This document shows, piece by piece, positions 30,719 to 45,203 of a stretch of DNA of 64,000 bases. Position numbers and translations under genes: made by a program. The notes below the pieces were generated by a model, which saw only the letters and a program-made list of their open reading frames with translations, was not told the origin of the DNA and searched no databases. How positions within the stretch are numbered: position 1 is the first letter of the stretch; every line of letters begins with the position of its first letter. This DNA comes from Chrysoporthe austroafricana (Eukaryota; Ascomycota; Sordariomycetes; Diaporthales; Cryphonectriaceae): contig JYIP02000010.1 in NCBI GenBank assembly GCA_001051155.2, positions 372,001 to 436,000 of the forward strand, written 5' to 3'.

Positions 30719-33700
30719 GACCAGTTTCAACATCTTCAAAATTTGTCCTAGACTCTCAAATTCCAGACCTGGCCTACTCTAGTATCTCTATGTCACTTTG
30801 ATGGCAATCTCCTTTGGCTTCCATTTGACTGAAGCTACTGATCCGTAATCAAACGGGCGGTGCCCGGGAGTCACAAGGGACAGATGGTGAAGAACACTAT
30901 ATAAGATCTACGAGCTCTGTCTTCTGTAGAAATAATTTTCCTCTATTTTCATAGCAGACTTCTTAATGTTATATTGCGGCTTTTTGAGAACAGCTTCTGT
31001 CGCGGCTCTCCAAAGCGGTGATCGTCCCCAGCCGACTGGGAATGACTGGTGGTATACATGTCTGGAAGACCTCGCATAGCTTCTAATGTGGTCAGACATA
31101 CGATATCAATTTGTGTTCTTGTTCAGTCTTCTCCCTGACTTGTTTCCAATATCATCACCTTGAGAGGGTGGGGGGAATCATCCACCAATCGTCTACACGC
31201 CAGCCTGACGCACCATACAACTCAACCTATCATTCATTCAAGCCCTATGTCTCACTCTCGAAGCCTAGCTGAGCACTACATGAACTCGTGCTTCATCTCC
31301 TGTATCAGCAAGGATACAACCAACCTCTCTCGCAAGATCCTCACTACTCTCAGCGGCCTTACTACGCACCTGAGACTAGCCAAAGCGGTGCGACACACAC
31401 AGTCAAGGCTATCATGTGCGACACCTTCCATGTTGAGGCAAGGCTTCGACTCTGCAGCAGTGACCTGAAGGCACTCCTAGGGGGGGGGCCGAGAGTTTGA
31501 CCCCTGCCGCACCTAATTATCGGATGAGAGTTTCAGTGCGAGGTGTGATTATCAGACGTAACTAAATGCATACTGCATGCCCTGGGCGCATTTTCTTCCC
31601 TGACATCACCTATAGACTTTCACTTACTGACTTTCGGTCGGCTACTGTGCCGGCTGTGTAGTATCGGCCCCAAAGCCCATCATGGGACGAACATACATGA
31701 CACTGTAAGTACTAAATAACTGCATTAGAGATCCAGACTGGAGCAAGGCGAGAACATGATTATCGTGACACCCGAAGATGGTGTCGAGATGCTCGCTTGC
31801 GACAGGTCCAGGGGCGATGTCACTGTGTGATCTTGGCGCTGCCCGACATGCAAAGCAACGTGTTTGAGTCTTGACTGAATTCCAATTTTGACGTTCTCCC
31901 AATGTGATTGGGAACCTCCCGATACTCGTAAATCTCCGCTCCTGGGCGGACCATCTCGCCAAGCTCTTTGCTCGCGAAGACAGACACCTGCACGGCCGGT
32001 TCCGATTCTTATGGGTGCTTATGTTATTTGGATAGGATGTTAGCGTGAAAGTGTGGGGCGATTCTTCGTCGTCATTTAGAGCATGGAAAGGTCGAGAATA
32101 TTTCCTTTATAGTAATGATGACCTGTTTCATACTTCCCCTATGGGCAGCCCTTCCGAAAGCTAATAATCACTTCATCCAAGGGAGCGATGCTGGTGTGAA
32201 GCTCGCTTCCCCCGTAGATTTTCGGAGACTTCTGCTGGCACTTTGAAAGGACATCTAGGAGACCCCATGTCTGAAGATTGTTTGAACGAGGAATTAAGGT
32301 TCGCGGCCGTCAGTCTTGACAAATAAAAAAAAAGTGGGGTGACAGAACCGCACGGGCTGTTGGGCACGTGTAAATCGTTGATCTCAATAAGCAACTTGGC
32401 CCCCAGGAGCCCGAATGAATTTATGCACGGTGATGCCCTCGAGAGTTCGATACTTCGATCCAAGTATTCGCGGTGGAAGCGACACGCTCTCTTCCAGGAG
32501 TTCGGCTTAAAATGACAAACGCTTGGAATAAATCCAATGTTGCCTTTACAAGGGAGCCCTCATCCCCTACGAAAAGTCCCCAAATCATATTATCAAGCCC
32601 AGTTCCCCGCCCCCTTCCACCCCAAAATTAGGATTATAGGAGAGGTGGCATGTTATGGCGATGAAGGCCGCTTGCTACCCGGAGTTTGACGGAGCCGAAA
32701 GACTTTTCGGAAACATGAAAGACTTTCGGGAACATCGAGCCTGCATTTGAACCCAGACATTCGGATGCATACACGTCGTCTGTGCTTTCAATGAGTCCAG
32801 ACTGGGAGAATGTGCTGATCCATCTAGGGTTTTAGTATGGGTTTATATAAAACCTATTAAATAAACACGCCGTGCCGCGCCCTGTCTTTAACCATCTGAC
32901 AGCTACAGCATCCCCGCAAGTTGAGTTTCCTCAGGCGGGATCGAGCTCACGCGACTCAGACCTATACGTAGTCACGATAGTATGCATGTAAACACTTGAC
33001 TCGGCCGTCTGATGGCCCGCCGAACTTGTCATGTGATGGTGAGTGGGTCTCGGTTCGCCGGCCAAGCACAGGCATCTACGAATGGATGCGTGGGGGTCTG
33101 CCCAGAGATGACCTGGAAATTTGTGAGATGGTCTTTGGGAGCGGAGGCAGATTGCGAGGTATGCTGGAACTGTCTCTTCGCAAATTATGATGAGAATATC
33201 GCGCAGGCTCAACGTCGGCGACGCCTGGAGATCCGGCACACCCGCTCCAGTCATATTCTAAATTAGTCGGGCTCCGCGGCTGCAAGATTGAACTCCACTA
33301 ATGTCGCGTGCCTGGTCGCCGACGATCTACTCAGTAGGCTGTCGAGATGATAGGTGCATGGGCCAGACCTCCCCCAATTGGGACAAACTCCTGTAGACCT
33401 TTTTGAAACCGCCGGCAAAGTCTAATTACGTGAGCACGACAAGTCCCACGTCCACGGGTAGAGCTGGGAACCTCGCCAGCCTGAGTACACATGCATGAGC
33501 TAGCATACGGTTGTAATGGTTTCATCTGATTATCTAGGTAGGATTTGCAAAGCGGGGAGGTCTAGGCCTGGAACGGACCCGACCAACGGCTGCCCGAACT
33601 AGCATATGGAGTTGCGAACGCGAGGATAAAGTTTCCCGGGAGCGAAACTCTGTCTTATAGCGGTTGAATACAGAAGGCATACTAGCCAGAGATGCCAAGC

Positions 33701-34238
33701 GTACACAAGCTGTCTTGAAATATGATGTAGCCCCTCATTTATTGAATTGGTCATGTCGTTTCCTGAAACTATATCGAAAGGCGGCGACCTGATTCGGGCT
33801 TGCATGTCCGTGGTGCTACGGATACGCCCGCTTGGACGGCCAAGACAGCACATACGCAATCCGCCAAACAGTCTTCAGGCAGTGGAAAGCATCAACGCTC
33901 GCAAGCCCAGCTGCAAGGGATTAGCTTTTGCTAACGTTCCCGATGTCGATGGGCTAGTCTTGCGTAGCAATCAAGAACTTCAGCCCGGACATAAAATCCA
34001 TTCACTGCCCATCTAGCCTGTAGGTCATTTTAGCCACCATCACCAACACCTCCAATGCCCCAATGTTGTGATCCCCGTATACGAGAGGGATCCACCATAT
34101 TATTGTATATCCCATCCAGTCTCACATCTACCACCTTGTCTAACCCCAGTGTATAGAGGCAGGCAGTCGGCTCGACCTACCTCATTAATATAAGTTGTCA
34201 TAATTACGGGATCACGAGCATCCACCGCCACTTCCATT
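30719..34238. other. Gene-poor 3.5 kb, possible gene relic near 31177-31500
   Basis: No intact gene is supported. In frame from 31177, apart from one TGA at about 31270, there is a Gln/Tyr/Pro-rich stretch (YQQGYNQPLSQDPHYSQRP) and then CDTFHVEARLRLCSSDLKAL before a stop. This may be a decayed gene. The remainder has short random frames and an A tract near 32325. Confidence 0.45.
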
Positions 34239-36143
34239 ATGGCCTCAAAGACCGAGTCAGAGATGTCGGCTCATGAGCAAGTGCTCTACGAAGGACAAGA
34301 CGATTGGGACTTCGACGTGGACATTGACCACAAAGGAGAAGCCACTGCCATGGGCGAGCGGTCCAAATACATGTCGATGGACCTGGCAGGGAGCGTCTTC
34401 CTGATCACCTCGAACGGCCGTATGCTAAGCCTGCCCATCGCAAGCGAGTCTCCAAACGACCCTCTCAGCTGGGCGAGGTCGCGGCGGATTTTTATCTTCA
34501 CAATTTTGCTTATTCACTCCGCCCTGGCCATGTTCCTCATCCAGACCCCAGGGAATCTGTTCAAGGCTTTCGCGGCAGATTTCGACGCGGAGGTATGGCG
34601 CTCCAACTCGAAGTGATAGGTGGGCTACACGTAGGTGCTAACCGGGGGGGTTACAGGACATGTATCCCTTCACCGTCGCCAACCTGTCCTCGAGCCCGAC
34701 GCTGACGATGGGCGTGGGATTCTTCCTATGGATACCGCTCTGCGTCGCGTTCGGTAGGAGGCCTGTGATTTTTGCCTCCTCGGCCATGCTCACCTGTGGC
34801 ACCCTGGGCGCCGGCTTGTCACGGGGGTTCTACCAGCTGCTCGCTGCCATCTGCATTATAGGCTTCGCGGGCGGTGCAACTATCAGCACGGTAAGTACAT
34901 ATCACCCTACATGGCCAAGCGGACCCTGACTCCGACTCTGTGAATCGGGAATCTCGACTGACGGCTCTCACAGACCCTGCTCCAAGTCATCGACCTCACT
35001 TTCATCGACGAGCGTCCCACCGCCCTCGCTGGCTTCTGGGCCAGCGGTAGCGTCCTTGCCGTCCCCGTGCTTGGGATTCTGCCCATATTGATGGACGCTA
35101 CCTCGCAGTGGCGACCATTGTTCCAAGTGTGCTCCGTCCTCGCCGCGCTGATTACCATCGCCATCTTCTTCTTTGTCCCCGAGACCTACTTCATGCGGCC
35201 CCCCATCGCCTTCGACGGGCGCGTGCTCGTGCAGTCCGCCACCGAGAAGGTCAAGATCTACGACGACTGGTTCGAGGTCCCCGAAAAGGACGAAAAGGCC
35301 GCCGCGGTCACGATTGAGGACTCGATCCCCGCGATTGAGGGCATGCCGCTGCACACGTGGCGCGTGTCGTCGCTCCGCCTCTGGCGGCGCAGCATCGCCG
35401 ACCCCAAAGCCGCCGCGGCGTGCTTTGTCCAGATCTTCCTGTGCCTCGCGAACCCGCTCGTGTTCTGGGTCGCCCTGCTCAACGCCATCAACTTCGCTGG
35501 CATGATGTCCATCGGCACAGGGTTCCCCATCGTCCTGGCCGACCCGCCGTACAGCCTGTCGCAGCAGGCCATCGGCCGGATCAACTTCACCGCGGGGCTG
35601 GCGGCCCTGCTGGCGTTGCCGACGAGCAACTACATGCTGAACAACGTCATGAGGCGCCTGACCCTGCGGAACCGAGGCGTGAGGCACGCCGAGTTCTACC
35701 TACCTGCCTTCATCCTGCCGCTGACGACGGGGGCGGCGAGTGTCTTCGTCTACGGGTTCGCGGCCGAGAGGCATTGGCACCCCATTGCTTATCACGTCGC
35801 ATACGGACTCAATGCTTTCAGCTTTGTGGGCGGCAGCATCGCGAACACTATCTGGGTGACCGAGTCCCTCCCGCAGCTAGCCGCACCGGGGATCGGTGTG
35901 GTTGGCGGTGTCAGCTACATCGCGAGCTGGGGCATCACAGCCGTTCTGCCGATGTGGGTAGAGTCGTGGGGTGTGTTGGCTGTGAATGTGTTCATTGGTG
36001 TTGGGATCCTTTTGGTCGGGCTGTTCGCCATACCGCTGGCGTTCTGGGGAAGGAGTGTGAGACAATTCATTAGAGGCCGCTGGGGAGAGTATGAGGCGGG
36101 TGCGTTGAGGCCGCAGTCAAGGTCCTCAAGGTGGAATAAGTGA
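34239..36143 (+). CDS. MFS transporter (DHA1-like)
   Basis: Exons 34239-34592, 34657-34890 and 34974-36143, 585 residues. Both introns are phase 0 with GT/AG ends and rejoin as FDAEDMYPFTVAN and ATISTTLLQVIDL. The acidic N-terminal tail (~70 residues) is followed by the conserved NDPLSWARSRRIFIFTILLI entry into membrane helix 1. About twelve membrane segments follow, with a long central cytosolic loop (KVKIYDDWFEVPEKDEK) between helices 6 and 7. The SPNDPLSW motif is typical of fungal drug/proton antiporter-type MFS proteins that export or import small organic molecules. The substrate is unknown. A SAM methyltransferase gene lies 700 bp downstream on the same strand, so export of a methylated product is a possible link, not a demonstrated one. 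Confidence 0.92.
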
Positions 36144-36846
36144 CCGAGCTGAAGCGCCCGGCACAAATCGTCGCAGCATCATCAACGATGTTTGGACGCC
36201 GTTCTTTCACCGCATTTGAATTTCAACTAGTATATGCCTCAATCGGCGAAGTCGGGATGTGGTCGGCATCAGGCCAGAGGGATCCAGACGGATGAAATTA
36301 AAATAATCAAGACTATTCAAGAGCGTGGGGGAGCATATTATACTCCTCTGCTTTATTCATAATGTCAATAAATGGCTAGCCACTCCTTGTATCAAGTCCT
36401 CCATCCCGCTGAGAACATTACGATAATTGAGTGACGATCCCAGTATGGAGGTGTTAATCCTGATTGAGGTCTCTTTGTAGGAAGCGAATAGGGACTATAA
36501 TTTTTGAAGTCTAGAATAATTAATGATTAGTGGCTTGCATTTGTCGAGAACCATGTAATACCAACTTCATAAATAGTACCCAAGCAACCATCCACCTGGC
36601 CATATACTTAAAATATTGGAACAGTATATCAAGGATGACAAATAGCATGAAGTATCGCTGATGAGAACGACTTGGCTTCTCTAGTAGTAGCGGGAGGGCC
36701 CGCCCCGGAAGCATGCATGAACTTGCTCGACGCCATCGACAAGGCATGGATGACGGAAGCTTGGCTACAGCCTCCCGGTGTTAGCGCTGTTCCACTCCAC
36801 GTCAAGACGCCCAGGTCTTCCCGCTGAGCAACTTCTGAGTGAAATA
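36144..36846. other. Intergenic, A+T-rich
   Basis: About 0.7 kb, visibly A+T-rich from 36280 to 36640; no gene. Confidence 0.5.
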
Positions 36847-37961
36847 ATGAGCCAAAGACCAGACTTCAGCGCCGACACGTCAGGCCCGTACCTGAAGCCT
36901 CGCCTCGTCCCCAAGAGACCCGATGTGAGCACCGGAGGTGCGGGGCTGAGCAGGGCGGCTGGTGTCGAAGAGCAACAGCCCTCGTCCTTTGAGCCACCGA
37001 GAGCATCAGCGGCGCGGTCCCAGCTGTGGTTTGAGGAGACAGTCGCCGTGCCGGGACCTTTCCGGCGGCTGCTGGTGGACTACAGCCACGTCCCACCAGA
37101 GGAAGTTGACGAGCATGTCATCCGGGTGGTGAGCCTTACCCCGCCCCTGGTTCTGTGTCCATCCTGCTCTTGCGGATGTCTTGCCTCGGCCTCACCCCAG
37201 AATAGAGCCTGAATACACGTGTTGACCATTAATCATAGCGCAACCGCGCATGGACGGTCCATCCCTACCCGTGCCTGGGCCAGTTCCGCTTCCTAGAACT
37301 GAACCTCTCGCACCGACCAGGCGACATCTACGCCCGCCTTCTATCTACCCTCTCCACAACGTCTTCCCCTCCTGAGCCGCTCTTCCTGGACGTAGGTACC
37401 TGCCTAGGCCAGGACATCCGCAAATTGATCCACGACGGCGCACCCCCAGCAACCGTCGCGGGCGCGGAGTTGTCGGGCACGTTCATCGAGCTCGGCTACG
37501 AACTGTTCCGAGACTCTCCGAGCAGTGTGAAGATGGTTCAGGCTGACATACTAGCGCCCATCGACGAGGCGAGCTCGTTGACGCAGTTCCGGGGGAGATT
37601 GAAGGTCGTCCAGCTGAGTATGATCTTGCACCTGTTCAGCTGGGAGGAGCAGACCACGGCCTTTGTGAACGCGATCACTCTTTTAAGGGACGAGAGGGGT
37701 GTATTGGTCATTGGACAGGCGACGGGAAATGCAGACGGTGTAGAGACCAGGACCCTGAGTCCCGGGGGCGGGGATCGGGGGACGTGGAAGCACAACGTGC
37801 AGAGCTTTGAGAGGCTGGTGAGGGATGTTGAGGGCAGGACGGGGACTAGGTGGAAGGTCAAGGCGGACTTGGACGAGGCACTGAGTGTCAATGATGGCAA
37901 GAGGACATGGGACGATCCGAAGACGAGGAGGTTGTTATTTGAGATTGAGAGGGTGGAGTGA
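36847..37961 (+). CDS. SAM-dependent methyltransferase, meroterpenoid-cluster type
   Basis: Exons 36847-37128 and 37239-37961, 334 residues. The 110-bp intron 37129-37238 (GTGAGC...CATAG, branch TTGACC) rejoins as HVIRVRNRAWTVHPYPCLGQF. The AdoMet-binding motif I is LFLDVGTCLGQDIR, followed by motif II in VAGAELSGTFIELGYELF and a later LKVVQLSMILHLFSW. The pattern PYPCLGQFRFLEL...DVGTCLGQD is shared with small methyltransferases of fungal meroterpenoid pathways (the ausD/trt5 kind), which methylate carboxyls or hydroxyls. No polyketide synthase, prenyltransferase or cyclase lies within the window, so the gene may act alone or be an outlier of a cluster. The start at 36847 precedes the first conserved part; an earlier ATG is not needed. 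Confidence 0.85.
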
Positions 37962-38605
37962 AGTCCCTCAGTCGCCGTGCAGGAGGCGGCGCAAAGATTG
38001 CGTACAGAGACATATTGCATCAGAAACATCATGCAGAGATCGGAGTGTGGGTCTAACTTCTCGTGAGATACGCTGGTGTTATGCAACTTTCGGGAGTCTC
38101 AGCCAGGTCATCCAGTGGTGCTCTTGATGCCGTAGAACCGCGGATAATCGTAAAATGTGTGGCCTGAAGACTGAGACGATTCTAGGGCAGGCTGATTTAA
38201 TAAGATACATCCCACAAACCACCATCCCGTGGGACACGTCCAACGGGAAAACAATGCCTCAGGGTAGCAGGCCATCGCATGGCAGTGGGTTCGTCTGGGG
38301 CAGAATATTCCACTGGGCTACTGGAAGGTTGACCGATAGACTGGAGTTTCCATGCTCAACAGAACGACTTGTTCGCAGTAGATTATGTCACAAGAGGCTT
38401 TGGGTTTTTTTTTGTAGGACCTATCCCGTAGCAAGGTTGGGGGCAGAGACGTTGGCTTGTAATCATTGTCGATTGAGCGACTATGGACTTCTGAACCCCC
38501 CAACGCCGGTGAGCCCATGCCAATCCTTTTGGTAACCCGAAATCCTTGATCAAGTCGTGACAGCTTCCACAGTCATCTTCAAGACTGGCGGGGCGCGGAC
38601 CCCTC
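37962..38605. other. Intergenic, convergent 3' regions
   Basis: Lies between the methyltransferase and RPS26 ends; no gene seen. Confidence 0.5.
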
Positions 38606-39428
38606 CTAGGAGGTCTTTGCACCCTGAGTGGGAGTGACCTTCTTGCCGTCCTTGTTGTATCGGACACGGGGAGGAGGGGCACGGTTGCGACGACCGACGC
38701 GGGAACGGACACTGTAGGCCGGTCTGTCAGCGGAACTTGATCGATCACGGGAGGGTAGGGGGATGGAGTATGTGTGCCGCCAAGGTTCTTCTCAGCCACC
38801 TGTGTCGACCAGGCGGGCTGATCGCCAAGTAGGCAGACACAGCGACACCAAGTCAGACACAGTTGTCCTCCATCGGGGGACAAACGTACCGGACAATCTT
38901 GCCGTGAATGGCGCAAGAGACACAGTACTGCAGCTTGAGGTACATCTTGGGGACGGTGTACTCGGCAAAGACCGAGGCGTCAGAGATGTCACCTGTTCAC
39001 AGCGTTTGTCAGTATGATTGGCGATAAATCGGTGTATTGGTGGGGAAGACCGAAGAGGGAGAGAAGAGGGGCGGGGAAGTCGTCATACGAATAGCAGCAG
39101 ACTCGACCATGTTGCGGATGGTGAATCTCTTGATTGCCTTGTCCTTGGGCGTGCATCGCGAGCAGTTGCTGCAGCGAATGGGCTTGGTGTGGCCGCGGCC
39201 CTTCTTGTTGCGGCCGTTGTTCTTTCTCTGTAGAGAGTCAGGTCAGCAATTCTGCTTGTGCGTCGGCGGGGGCTGGTCGACGGTCTTGTGTTGGTGATGG
39301 CGAGGGCGAAGGCGAGGAGAGCAAGGAGAGCCACCCAAGCAGGGCGAGGGAGGCTCAATGGCTGCATCGCCGTCGAGCGAAGGTGATTAGAGAGAGCAAT
39401 GGCAGTGTGTTCGTACCTTCTTAGGCAT
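38606..39428 (-). CDS. RPS26: 40S ribosomal protein S26 (eS26)
   Basis: Exons 39428-39417, 39227-39089, 38992-38890 and 38711-38606; 119 residues, the same as in yeasts. The first exon codes only MPKK. The three introns (39416-39228, 39088-38993, 38889-38712) have GT/AG ends and agreeing phases. The protein begins with a very basic [19 protein letters not shown] and has the two Cys pairs that bind zinc (CSNC and CVSC). It ends with the Arg/Pro-rich segment [18 protein letters not shown] that contacts mRNA upstream of the start codon at the exit channel. It is a component of the small ribosomal subunit. It is divergent from the ubiquitin-S27a gene. Confidence 0.97.
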
Positions 39429-41209
<1,781 letters not shown>

Positions 41210-42598
41210 TTAGTCCCGGAACCCGTTCCTCAGATTTTCCCACTCGCTCTCGGGATACTCCAAACAGTTTTCATCCCACCTCAGCCCCCTCGGCCCGCCG
41301 AATACGTCCACGACATTCCCAATCAAGCTCTCATTGCCCTTCTTATCCCCCGAGCTCTCCCACCACATCGCCCCGCCGAGGTAGTGATTTCGCACATACT
41401 CCGCCTTCTCCCTCGCCATTGGGACCGTATCATAGCTGACCAGCATCTTCCTGTTCTCGTCATAACTGTAACTCGCCCCCGCCTCGTGGTCCCGCACCTC
41501 CCTCGCACCTGGTAGCGGCAGCGCTTTGAAGTCGTACACGCCCCTCTCCCAGCTCCCTTCGCCGATGCCGCTGTACGGCCTGCCCGGACCGGCGGTGTTC
41601 TCGAACGCGCGGCCGTACAGCGGCATGCCTAGCACGATCTTGCTCATGTCTACGAACCGCGTGTAGTACTCCAGCGCGCGCGCCGTGCTGAACGGCGTCG
41701 CGAGCGAGTTGTTCTTGGAGGGGTATATGTTCGCCTGGTGGCCGGCGTTGGCGTCCCACGACCCGGCGTAGTCGTACGCCATCAAGTTCCAGAAGTCGAG
41801 GTACCGGTCCATCCCGCGTAGGTCGAGCTTCTCGTAGTTCTGCGGGCCAGCCGGGCACGCCACCGTCAGCTCGAAGTGGTGGGGCCGGCCGCCGGAGCTG
41901 CGGGTGGACGGGGGCAGCGTCCGCGCGTACGCGTCCATCTCCTCCCGGCAGGCCCTGAGGAGGGTCACCCAGTCGGCGGCCTCCTGCGCGTTGGAGGGGT
42001 ACTCCCAGTCGATGTCCAGCCCGTCGAAGCCGTAGTTCTTGAGCAGCTTCACCGCCGAACGGGCGAAGTTGGCCCGGTTCTGTGGGCTGCCGGCGCCGGA
42101 CTTGAAGTTCGAGCTGTACGTCCAGCCGCCGATGGACAGCAGGACCTTGAGGTTGCGGTTCCGCCGCTTGAGCAGGTTCAGCTGCTTCAGGCAGCCGTAC
42201 AGCTTGTGGCCGTCCTCCCACTTGTCGCCGTCCCAGTGGATCTCCTGGTCAGCCCACGAGTCGGTCAGGTAGACCTCGCCGGACTCCGGGCGGACGTTGG
42301 CGAAGGCGTAGAGGACATGGGTCAGGGCCTCGACTGGCAGCTCCCAGGGGAAGTGCTTGCGGCCGTAGATGGCCCAGTTGACGAAGTAGACGACGGTGCG
42401 CTGGCCTTTAGTCTCTGTCATGGTGCTGTCTTGTTGTTGTTCTTGTTGCTGTGAGGGTGTACCGATGCCCTGGTATTGATATTCCTCAAGAATATGCTCG
42501 AATTGTTTGATGGGTATCTGATGCTGACCGTTTGTGAGGAATAGCGTCAAGGTTATAAAGAAAAAGAGCGAGGTGAGCAGGCGGCCTCTAAGTGGCAT
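41210..42598 (-). CDS. GH18 chitinase
   Basis: An intronless gene, 462 residues from the ATG at 42598. The catalytic motif [10 protein letters not shown] places the acid Glu at residue 199; the SIGGW motif is at 155-159, followed by [11 protein letters not shown] and GMPLYGRAF and by [11 protein letters not shown] near the end. This matches the fungal class V chitinases (42-kDa, ChiB1/ech42 kind) that cut chitin by substrate-assisted retention. Residues 1-24 are a hydrophobic signal-like segment. Residues 25-59 form a Gln-rich linker that is not part of the domain. A second ATG at residue 60 (42421) lies right before the conserved [14 protein letters not shown], so a shorter cytosolic form is also possible. 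No chitin-binding module. Confidence 0.94.
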   Translation of the reverse strand: MPLRGRLLTSLFFFITLTLFLTNGQHQIPIKQFEHILEEYQYQGIGTPSQQQEQQQDSTMTETKGQRTVVYFVNWAIYGRKHFPWELPVEALTHVLYAFANVRPESGEVYLTDSWADQEIHWDGDKWEDGHKLYGCLKQLNLLKRRNRNLKVLLSIGGWTYSSNFKSGAGSPQNRANFARSAVKLLKNYGFDGLDIDWEYPSNAQEAADWVTLLRACREEMDAYARTLPPSTRSSGGRPHHFELTVACPAGPQNYEKLDLRGMDRYLDFWNLMAYDYAGSWDANAGHQANIYPSKNNSLATPFSTARALEYYTRFVDMSKIVLGMPLYGRAFENTAGPGRPYSGIGEGSWERGVYDFKALPLPGAREVRDHEAGASYSYDENRKMLVSYDTVPMAREKAEYVRNHYLGGAMWWESSGDKKGNESLIGNVVDVFGGPRGLRWDENCLEYPESEWENLRNGFRD

Positions 42599-43563
42599 GG
42601 TTGGTGTACAAGGTAAGAGGCGAGCAGTGAGCGAACTGGGATGTCATATGTGGAGGTAATACTGTGGCTAAGCAGAAAGAGGGGCTTGCGTAGCATCCAT
42701 GAGGGACAGCAAAGGAGGCGGTGACAGCATGTCAAGGATGGCTGAGAGGAAGGCGAATAGATTCTCTTCGCAGAGCGCGCGTACGGAGCGAGGGTATGAG
42801 TCTTCCCGCACCTGAATGTACTTGGACGTCGCTGCCCTGCTCAGCTGGGCCAGGTCTGTGTCACTGAGCCCCCACTGGCGATATTAATAGTAAAGAGTGA
42901 CAGCAGACCGAGGTACTCATTGAGCTATCGAAGACAGAGCTTTGTGGGGATAGGAAGGCAAATAGATGATCCACGATGCAAAAGGAAAAAGGCTCAAGGG
43001 CGTGGAAGTGCAGCATCTAGATATGCTTTGGCATCAGGCTTGTGGACACCCCCGTCGAGACATACTACGAATTACAGCATTAGGTCTGCTTCTGATGCTG
43101 TCGAATAGCCTCTGGGCGGAATGACGAGCTTCGAGGTACCTGATCAGCGTGTTGCCAATGGTCTCGCCTCTCTCGAACCCGTAAATACGAACAGGCGTGG
43201 CTGGGGCGGTTGAGGAGCTCTCGACAGCTCTAGGGACTGGGCTGAGTCCGCAGCGCGGTTGACGAGGGGCAAACTCCACTGACGTCGGCGGCCGCTGAGG
43301 GGCCCGGCTCACCAGCTGGCGCGCAGCTATCCCAGCTGGTGAACAGCTGGGCGGCTTACTCCCAAGGTGTTGACAGGGATTCCCGTCTCGTCCCAGGTCC
43401 GTGCTCTTCCTGCTCCACTTTGGCGACTCCAAAATTTCCTTCCTGCCGATTCGAGTGGGAAAAAAAATCTCGAGTTGACATCCCGCTTTGGCAGCCCTCA
43501 GAAAAGACCCCCAGCAACAAACAGCCGCTGGAACAGCCGGTCTTGCCAGCAGATCTCGACAGG
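42599..43563. other. Divergent promoter region, chitinase and NOP56
   Basis: A 965-bp spacer holding both promoters; no gene supported. Confidence 0.5.
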
Positions 43564-45203
43564 ATGGCCAACATTAATTATTTGCTCTACGAGTCTGCGG
43601 CTGGTTATGCCGTCTTCAAGGTGGTTAACCAGGCCGACAGCGTGGGCTTGCAGCTCAAGGAGGTCCAGAACTCGCTGAAGGACCTTGCGACTTTCAGCAA
43701 ATACGTCAAGCTTGAGAGCTTCAAGCCATACGAGTACGTGTGGCTCCTGATGCCAGAGGAGTCTTGGGAAGCATGAGCATCCAATTGACATACTATTACA
43801 GGAATGCGGCGCAGACACTCGAAAATATCAATTTGATTTCCGAGGGCATCATGCCCGACACCCTCAAGTCCGTCCTCGAGCTCGTCCTCCCGCAGACATC
43901 CGGCCACAAGTCCAAGATCGTCCTCGGTGTTCAAGACAAGAAGCTTGCCGGCGAGATTAGCTCGACCTTCAAGGGTGTCGAGTGCGAGACCAGCGACACG
44001 AGCGAGGTGGTCGCCGACCTGCTGCGGGGGATCCGTGTGCACGCCGAGAAGCTCCTCAAGGGCCTGCAGGACGGTGATCTGGGCCGCGCGCAGCTGGGTA
44101 TGGGTCACGCCTACTCCCGCGCCAAGGTCAAGTTCTCCGTCCACAAGAACGACAACCACATCATCCAGGCCATTGCGACGCTCGATGCTCTTGACAAGGG
44201 CATCAACCAGGGTTGCATGCGCGTGCGTGAGTGGTATGGCTGGCACTTCCCCGAGCTGGTGCGCATTGTGTCGGATAATGCTACCTACGCGAAACTGGTG
44301 CTGGCCATCGGCGACAAGAAGACTCTGACGGATGACAAGCTGCATGACATTGCGGCCGTGGTGGAGGATGACGGTGAGAAGGCTGAGGATATCATTCACG
44401 CGGCAAGGATGTCTATGGGGATGGACATCACCGAGACGGATCTGCTGATGGTCAAGTCGTTTGCCGAATCCGTGAGCAAGATGGCAGACTACCGCAAGGC
44501 TCTGTCTAAGTCCCTGGATGAAAAGATGGGCGACGTCGCCCCTAACCTGCAGTGCATCCTCGGTACTCCCGTCGCTGCCAGGCTGATCTCCCACGCTGGA
44601 TCCCTCACCAACCTCGCCAAATACCCTGCCTCTACCCTCCAGATCCTCGGTGCCGAGAAGGCCCTATTCCGCGCACTTAAGACCAAGGGTGCCACTCCAA
44701 AGTACGGTCTGATCTATCAGTCCTCATTTATTGGCCGCGCCGGACCCAAGATCAAGGGCCGTATCTCGAGATACCTCGCCAACAAGTGCAGTATCGCATC
44801 ACGCATCGACAACTTCTCCGAGCACCCCTCAGCACGCTTCGGCGAGGTCCTGCGGCAGCAGCTTGAGGACCGGCTGGAGTTTTACGCTACTGGAAAGAAG
44901 CCCATTAAGAACGAGGAGGCCATGAGCAACGCCATGAAGGCGATCCTGGGCGATGGCGGGGACGATCTCGCTATCGACACGGAGATGATCGACGTGCACC
45001 CTGCCAAGCAGGAGGACGGCAGCAGCTCCAAGAAGAGCAAGAAGGACAAGAAGGACAAGAAGGACAAGAAGAGAAAATCCGACGCTATGGACATCGACGA
45101 GCCCGCGCCAGCAGAAGACAAGGCCGAGAAGAAGAAGAAGAAGCACAAGGCCGACGATGACAAGAAGGAGAAGAAGAAGAAGGATAAGAAGGTCAAGGCT
45201 TAG
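43564..45203 (+). CDS. NOP56: NOP56, core protein of box C/D snoRNPs
   Basis: Exons 43564-43733 and 43802-45203, 523 residues. The intron 43734-43801 (GTACGT...ATTACAG, branch ATTGAC) rejoins as FKPYENAAQTLENIN. The protein has the N-terminal NOP5NT domain (INYLLYESAAGYAVFKV), a central coiled coil, and the Nop RNA-binding domain (NLQCILGTPVAARLISHAGSL, then LGAEKALFRALKTKGATPKYG). A Lys-rich tail with KKDKKDKK repeats follows. NOP56 works with NOP58, fibrillarin and Snu13 in guide-directed 2'-O-methylation of rRNA in the nucleolus. Past the TAG the same frame stays open for 40 further Lys/Arg-rich codons (45204-45326), discussed as a finding. Confidence 0.97.

Noticed and set aside
34239..37961. 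Full secondary-metabolite cluster
   Set aside because: No synthase, cyclase, prenyltransferase, P450 or cluster regulator is visible; only a transporter and one methyltransferase.
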